This document shows positions 60,758 through 64,000 of a stretch of 64,000 nt of DNA, piece after piece; position 1 is the stretch's first letter, and every line of letters begins with the position of its first letter. Location: positions 5,842,501 through 5,906,500 of the forward strand of contig NZ_AP019860.1 in NCBI RefSeq assembly GCF_009002475.1, read 5' to 3'. This DNA comes from Candidatus Uabimicrobium amorphum (GTDB lineage: Bacteria; Planctomycetota; Uabimicrobiia; Uabimicrobiales; Uabimicrobiaceae). Under the pieces are notes generated by a model. The model saw nothing but the letters and a program-made list of their open reading frames with translations. It searched no databases and had not been told where the DNA came from. The translations under genes and the position numbers were made by a program.

Positions 60758-61954
60758 ATGATTAGTGTAAAAGAAGCTTTTGAAACAATTATTGCACAGG
60801 TAAACGAATTTCCCAAAGAGTTGTGCGTTTTTGACAAAAGTTATGGTAGAGTTTTGGCGGAAGACATTGTTGCCGATCGCGATCTTCCGCCTTTCCACCG
60901 CGTGGCGATGGATGGAATTGCGATTGCTCTTAGCGCATGGCACAAAGGGCAAAAAAGCTTTGTGATTGAAGGAACACAAGGAGCTGGTTCTCCTTGTGTT
61001 TCTTTGCAAAATAGCGAAGGCTGTTGGGAAATTATGACCGGTGCCGTCTTACCGACAGGTTGTGATTGCGTTATTCCAGTCGAGTACTTAAAGATAGAGA
61101 ACAACATAGCCCATGTTGTGGAAGAAATTCAGTTGCAAGAAATGACCAATGTGCATCAACAAGCAAGTGACTACAAAAGTGGAAGTAAACTGATTTCTGA
61201 GGGACAACGAATCGAAGCGCATCATATTTCCGTGATTGCTTCGGTGGGCAAATACGAAGTGGAAGTGTACCGCATACCAAGAATTGCGATTATCGCCACA
61301 GGAGACGAACTTGTTGCGGTAGATGCGCAAGTTGCGCCCTATCAAATACGCATGTCAAATACATATGCGATAGAGAGTGGCTTACACAAACACGGTTTTG
61401 ATCAAACAATGATCTTCCACCTCAAAGACGACAAAGAGCAATTGCATAACAAACTGCGAGACATTCTCCAGGATTTCGATGTTCTTATTTTAAGTGGCGG
61501 AGTGTCCAAAGGTAAATATGACTATGTTCCCGAAGTTTTAGATTCTTTGGGAGTGGAGTTAAAATTTCGCCGTGTACAACAGCGTCCAGGAAAACCACTG
61601 ACATTTGGAGTTCATACCACCACAAATAAACCAGTATTTGCCATACCGGGAAATCCCGTGACCGCCATCACTAATTTTCGCCATTATGTCGTACCATACT
61701 TGAATAAGTGTTGCTCCTTACCCCAACGCCCTTCTTTTGCGGTACTGAAGTCGGATTTTAATTTTCGCAAAAATTTGACGTATTTTTTGCCGGTGAAAAT
61801 TGAAAATATACAAGGGCAACTCGTGGCAGATCCTTGTCCAACCGCTGGCTCTGGAGATTACGCCTCTTTAATTGGCACGCACGGTTATGTAAAGTTAGAC
61901 GCAAACACCAATTACTTCGCCAAACAGACCTTAGTTCCCTTTTATCCTTGGTAA
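60758..61954 (+). CDS. moeA: Molybdopterin molybdenumtransferase
   Basis: 398 residues. It inserts molybdate into adenylylated molybdopterin. Motifs: DRDLPPFHRVAMDGIAI (N-terminal), GDELV, ILSGGVSKGKYDYVPEVL (MPT-binding GGVSxGxYD), QQRPGKPLTFG and IPGNPVTAITNF. AGGGAA precedes the ATG. It starts seven bases after the methyltransferase, with the RND exporter gene beginning 11 bases downstream. No other molybdenum-cofactor gene is visible in the window. Confidence 0.94.
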   Translation: MISVKEAFETIIAQVNEFPKELCVFDKSYGRVLAEDIVADRDLPPFHRVAMDGIAIALSAWHKGQKSFVIEGTQGAGSPCVSLQNSEGCWEIMTGAVLPTGCDCVIPVEYLKIENNIAHVVEEIQLQEMTNVHQQASDYKSGSKLISEGQRIEAHHISVIASVGKYEVEVYRIPRIAIIATGDELVAVDAQVAPYQIRMSNTYAIESGLHKHGFDQTMIFHLKDDKEQLHNKLRDILQDFDVLILSGGVSKGKYDYVPEVLDSLGVELKFRRVQQRPGKPLTFGVHTTTNKPVFAIPGNPVTAITNFRHYVVPYLNKCCSLPQRPSFAVLKSDFNFRKNLTYFLPVKIENIQGQLVADPCPTAGSGDYASLIGTHGYVKLDANTNYFAKQTLVPFYPW

Positions 61955-61965
61955 CTGGATGAAAA

Positions 61966-64000
61966 ATGTATCAAAAATTATTGCACACTATCGCCGGTTA
62001 CACCACAACGCAGTACAAGAAAATTTTTCTGATCTGTGGGATACTAACTATTGTCCTTGGTTCTCTTGCCGCAACTCTCGAAATCAATTTGAGTTTTTTG
62101 GCGATCATGCCGGAAGACGAGGAACTCAATCGCTTTAAAAAAGTTACAGCAAAATTTGGGGCATCTTCAGACCTACTGATTGCTGTGGAGAGTGACAATC
62201 CTCAACAATCCAAAAAATTTGCTCGCGCGCTGGAAAAAGCGTTTGACCAAGCGCGTGACGCGGGTACTTTGTCGGTGGTACGTTCTTTTCGCTATAAAAT
62301 CGACACAGATTTTTATCGCAAGTACGGTTTGCTGCTCACACAAAACCAACAGCTTGAGGATTTGGCAAACTTTTTCGAAAAAAACAATTACCCACTACGT
62401 GCGACATATCGCGACTTGTCTCTGCCTGGCCTTCTCGAAAAAACGTACGCGTTGTTGCAATTCAACTCTCTACAGCTCGATTCGTTACAAGCTCCGAAAG
62501 AGCAAGACATACAAAAAAATTTACGTCAATTTCGCACATGGCTTGATGTAATGCATATGTATGTTACACAAGGAAGCGATGTGCAATCTTCGCAAGTGAA
62601 GGAAAAAATATCTTCGTTATTTTCTGCCGAAAACCGTGTGTTTCTCGATGTCGACGATGGTTATATTTTTTCTCAAGATAAAAAAATGCTGCTTATCTTT
62701 ATGAGATTAAATGTCGATTTGATTGAAGTTCCTTTTGGCATATCGTTTTTTGAAGACATAAAGAGAATCACCCAAGAAACGGTAGATCAATATCCAGGCA
62801 TTACAGTGGGATTTAGTGGTATGATGGCCACCGGATATGAGGACCAGGCCTTTACCTTAAATCGCTTTCAATGGCTATCATTTCTCTCTCTCATTATGGT
62901 GACCATGCTATTTTTTTACATTTCGAAACTTGCCTTGGGACCGATACTTGTTGCCATTCCCATGTTAATGGCCATGGTGTGGACTTTTGGTATGGTGAAA
63001 ATAGGCATTGGATTTGTGAGCATCACTTCGATGATATTTGCCATACTTCTTTTTGGTTTGGGGGTTGATTTTGCCATTCACATTATGGTGCGAATCAATG
63101 AGGAATACAAAAAGACGTTGGACTATCAGGTGGCAATCCAACAGGCAGTGGTTACAAGTGGACGTGGAATTATTACAGGTGGTGTGACATCGGCCATGGC
63201 CTTTTTTGCGATGTGTGTCGCTGAAGATAAAGCGGCGAATCATTTGGGATTTACCACAGGGTGGGGACTCTTGAGTTGTATGATCGTCATGGTAGTGTTT
63301 TTTCCCGCTATTTTGTATCTTCTTCTCAAGGGAAACAAAACGAAAGCATATTACGGATACAAAGACAATCGCTTCCTGACATGGTGGGCACAACAAATAC
63401 AAAGACACCCGTATAATTTTTTGGTACTTTCTATTGTGGCACTGCTATTTTTTGGCTACCAGATACGCCATTTTCGCATGGAATACAATTTGGAAAAAAT
63501 TATCCAGCGCAATATTCCCTCGTTAGAAACAAAACGCAAAGTACAAGCAAAATTTAATCGCACCAACGATTTCGTGATGGTAACCGCTAGTGATCTCGAA
63601 GAAGACCGCGAATTCACACAACGCTTGCAAAAATGCGATGTATTTGCCGAAGTAATGTCGATTAGCCAGCTCATTCCTCCTATGCACAAACAGCGCAAAC
63701 GTTTAAAAAGGATAGAACGCATTCACGAAGTGGTAAAAGAACTACGGGCGCGTAATGTACCTGGACGCGATGAGGTGTCATCGTTTGATGTGGCGCGTAT
63801 TATTCTACTTCTTTCGCGTATGCAATTAGATGTTGTTCTGGTAAAGGAGTTCATTCATTCGTCGCAAACGATGGAGGTTCTCAACGACATCGAGAGTCAG
63901 TTGCGCTCCCTGCGTAGATACATACAAAAGAATGATCACATCGTACGCGAAAATCTGGCATATTTAGAGTCTGTCATTGCCCAACAAGCGATGCAAGCGG
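61966..64000 (+). CDS. RND/MMPL-family exporter, C-terminus outside window
   Basis: 678 residues are visible with no stop before the edge. The first transmembrane helix (IFLICGILTIVLGSLAATLE) is followed by a periplasmic loop with RFKKVTAKFGASSDLLIAVES and then five more helices (FLSLIMVTMLFFYI, LGPILVAIPMLMAMVWTFGM, SITSMIFAILLFGLGVDFAIHIMVRI, IITGGVTSAMAFFAMC, LLSCMIVMVVFFPAILYLLL), and a second loop begins near residue 490. FGLGVDFAIH is the typical RND/MMPL helix-4 motif. The closest class in outline is the lipid or hopanoid exporter group (HpnN-like), which fits the upstream lipid-modifying genes. A GGATG lies just before the ATG. Confidence 0.85.
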   Translation, partial: MYQKLLHTIAGYTTTQYKKIFLICGILTIVLGSLAATLEINLSFLAIMPEDEELNRFKKVTAKFGASSDLLIAVESDNPQQSKKFARALEKAFDQARDAGTLSVVRSFRYKIDTDFYRKYGLLLTQNQQLEDLANFFEKNNYPLRATYRDLSLPGLLEKTYALLQFNSLQLDSLQAPKEQDIQKNLRQFRTWLDVMHMYVTQGSDVQSSQVKEKISSLFSAENRVFLDVDDGYIFSQDKKMLLIFMRLNVDLIEVPFGISFFEDIKRITQETVDQYPGITVGFSGMMATGYEDQAFTLNRFQWLSFLSLIMVTMLFFYISKLALGPILVAIPMLMAMVWTFGMVKIGIGFVSITSMIFAILLFGLGVDFAIHIMVRINEEYKKTLDYQVAIQQAVVTSGRGIITGGVTSAMAFFAMCVAEDKAANHLGFTTGWGLLSCMIVMVVFFPAILYLLLKGNKTKAYYGYKDNRFLTWWAQQIQRHPYNFLVLSIVALLFFGYQIRHFRMEYNLEKIIQRNIPSLETKRKVQAKFNRTNDFVMVTASDLEEDREFTQRLQKCDVFAEVMSISQLIPPMHKQRKRLKRIERIHEVVKELRARNVPGRDEVSSFDVARIILLLSRMQLDVVLVKEFIHSSQTMEVLNDIESQLRSLRRYIQKNDHIVRENLAYLESVIAQQAMQA

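Overview
This is a 64 kb stretch of a low-GC bacterial chromosome, with intact housekeeping genes (ruvB, proBA, moeA, ppa, a holB-like gene), the standard genetic code and mostly good Shine-Dalgarno sites, including some TTG and GTG starts. It encodes five large membrane-anchored Hanks-type Ser/Thr kinases fused to WD40, TPR or HEAT-like sensor domains. It also encodes FHA, STAS and dual-specificity phosphatase proteins, a prepilin with a lectin-like domain, and many secreted proteins of unknown function. That mix suggests a Planctomycetes/PVC bacterium, possibly a Candidatus Uabimicrobium-like lineage. The assignment is inferred from gene content and was not tested by a database search.

Layout. 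1-5.8 kb: envelope and secreted proteins (a partial secreted protein, an endonuclease/exonuclease/phosphatase-family membrane protein, a SprA-like putative metalloprotease, a SOUL heme-binding lipoprotein, a fascin-like beta-trefoil protein). 5.9-12.9 kb: a 21-blade WD40 kinase, a duplicated-domain membrane protein and an ATP-grasp protein. 12.9-14.1 kb: a tandemly duplicated tRNA-Phe/tRNA-Gln unit with leader-peptide attenuators, followed by a small HTH protein. 14.2-28.4 kb: a VWA protein, three more kinases (two TPR-type, one TPR/HEAT-like), proBA, a pentapeptide protein and a phosphatase. 29-36.5 kb: a 14-blade WD40 kinase, a small TPR-like protein, a STAS protein with repeated ATIQ...SPL motifs, and a sulfotransferase. 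36.5-45.2 kb: ruvB, a long coiled-coil exported protein, and a tight FHA-CAP / prepilin / holB-like operon. 45.4-52 kb: a sigma-54-type promoter ahead of a lysine-rich exported protein, then ppa, a response regulator and a CsgG/FlgT-like exported protein. 52-64 kb: lipid and membrane genes (TetR with a desaturase, MAPEG, a second desaturase, a CFAS-type methyltransferase), moeA, and the start of an RND exporter.

The most interesting element lies at 13128-13799. Two copies of a unit each carry a 20-codon leader ORF made mainly of Gln and Phe codons, a strong intrinsic terminator with a competing antiterminator, and then genes for exactly tRNA-Phe(GAA) and tRNA-Gln(TTG). This looks like ribosome-mediated transcription attenuation of tRNA genes by their own decoding capacity: slow decoding of Gln or Phe codons would favour antitermination and so raise synthesis of the two matching tRNAs. 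I know this type of control for amino-acid biosynthesis and synthetase operons, but not for tRNA genes.

Signalling theme. Several kinases, a CX5R phosphatase, an FHA protein and a STAS protein with repeated threonine motifs lie within 40 kb. They could form a phosphorylation-dependent network, though the sequence alone cannot show which partners interact.
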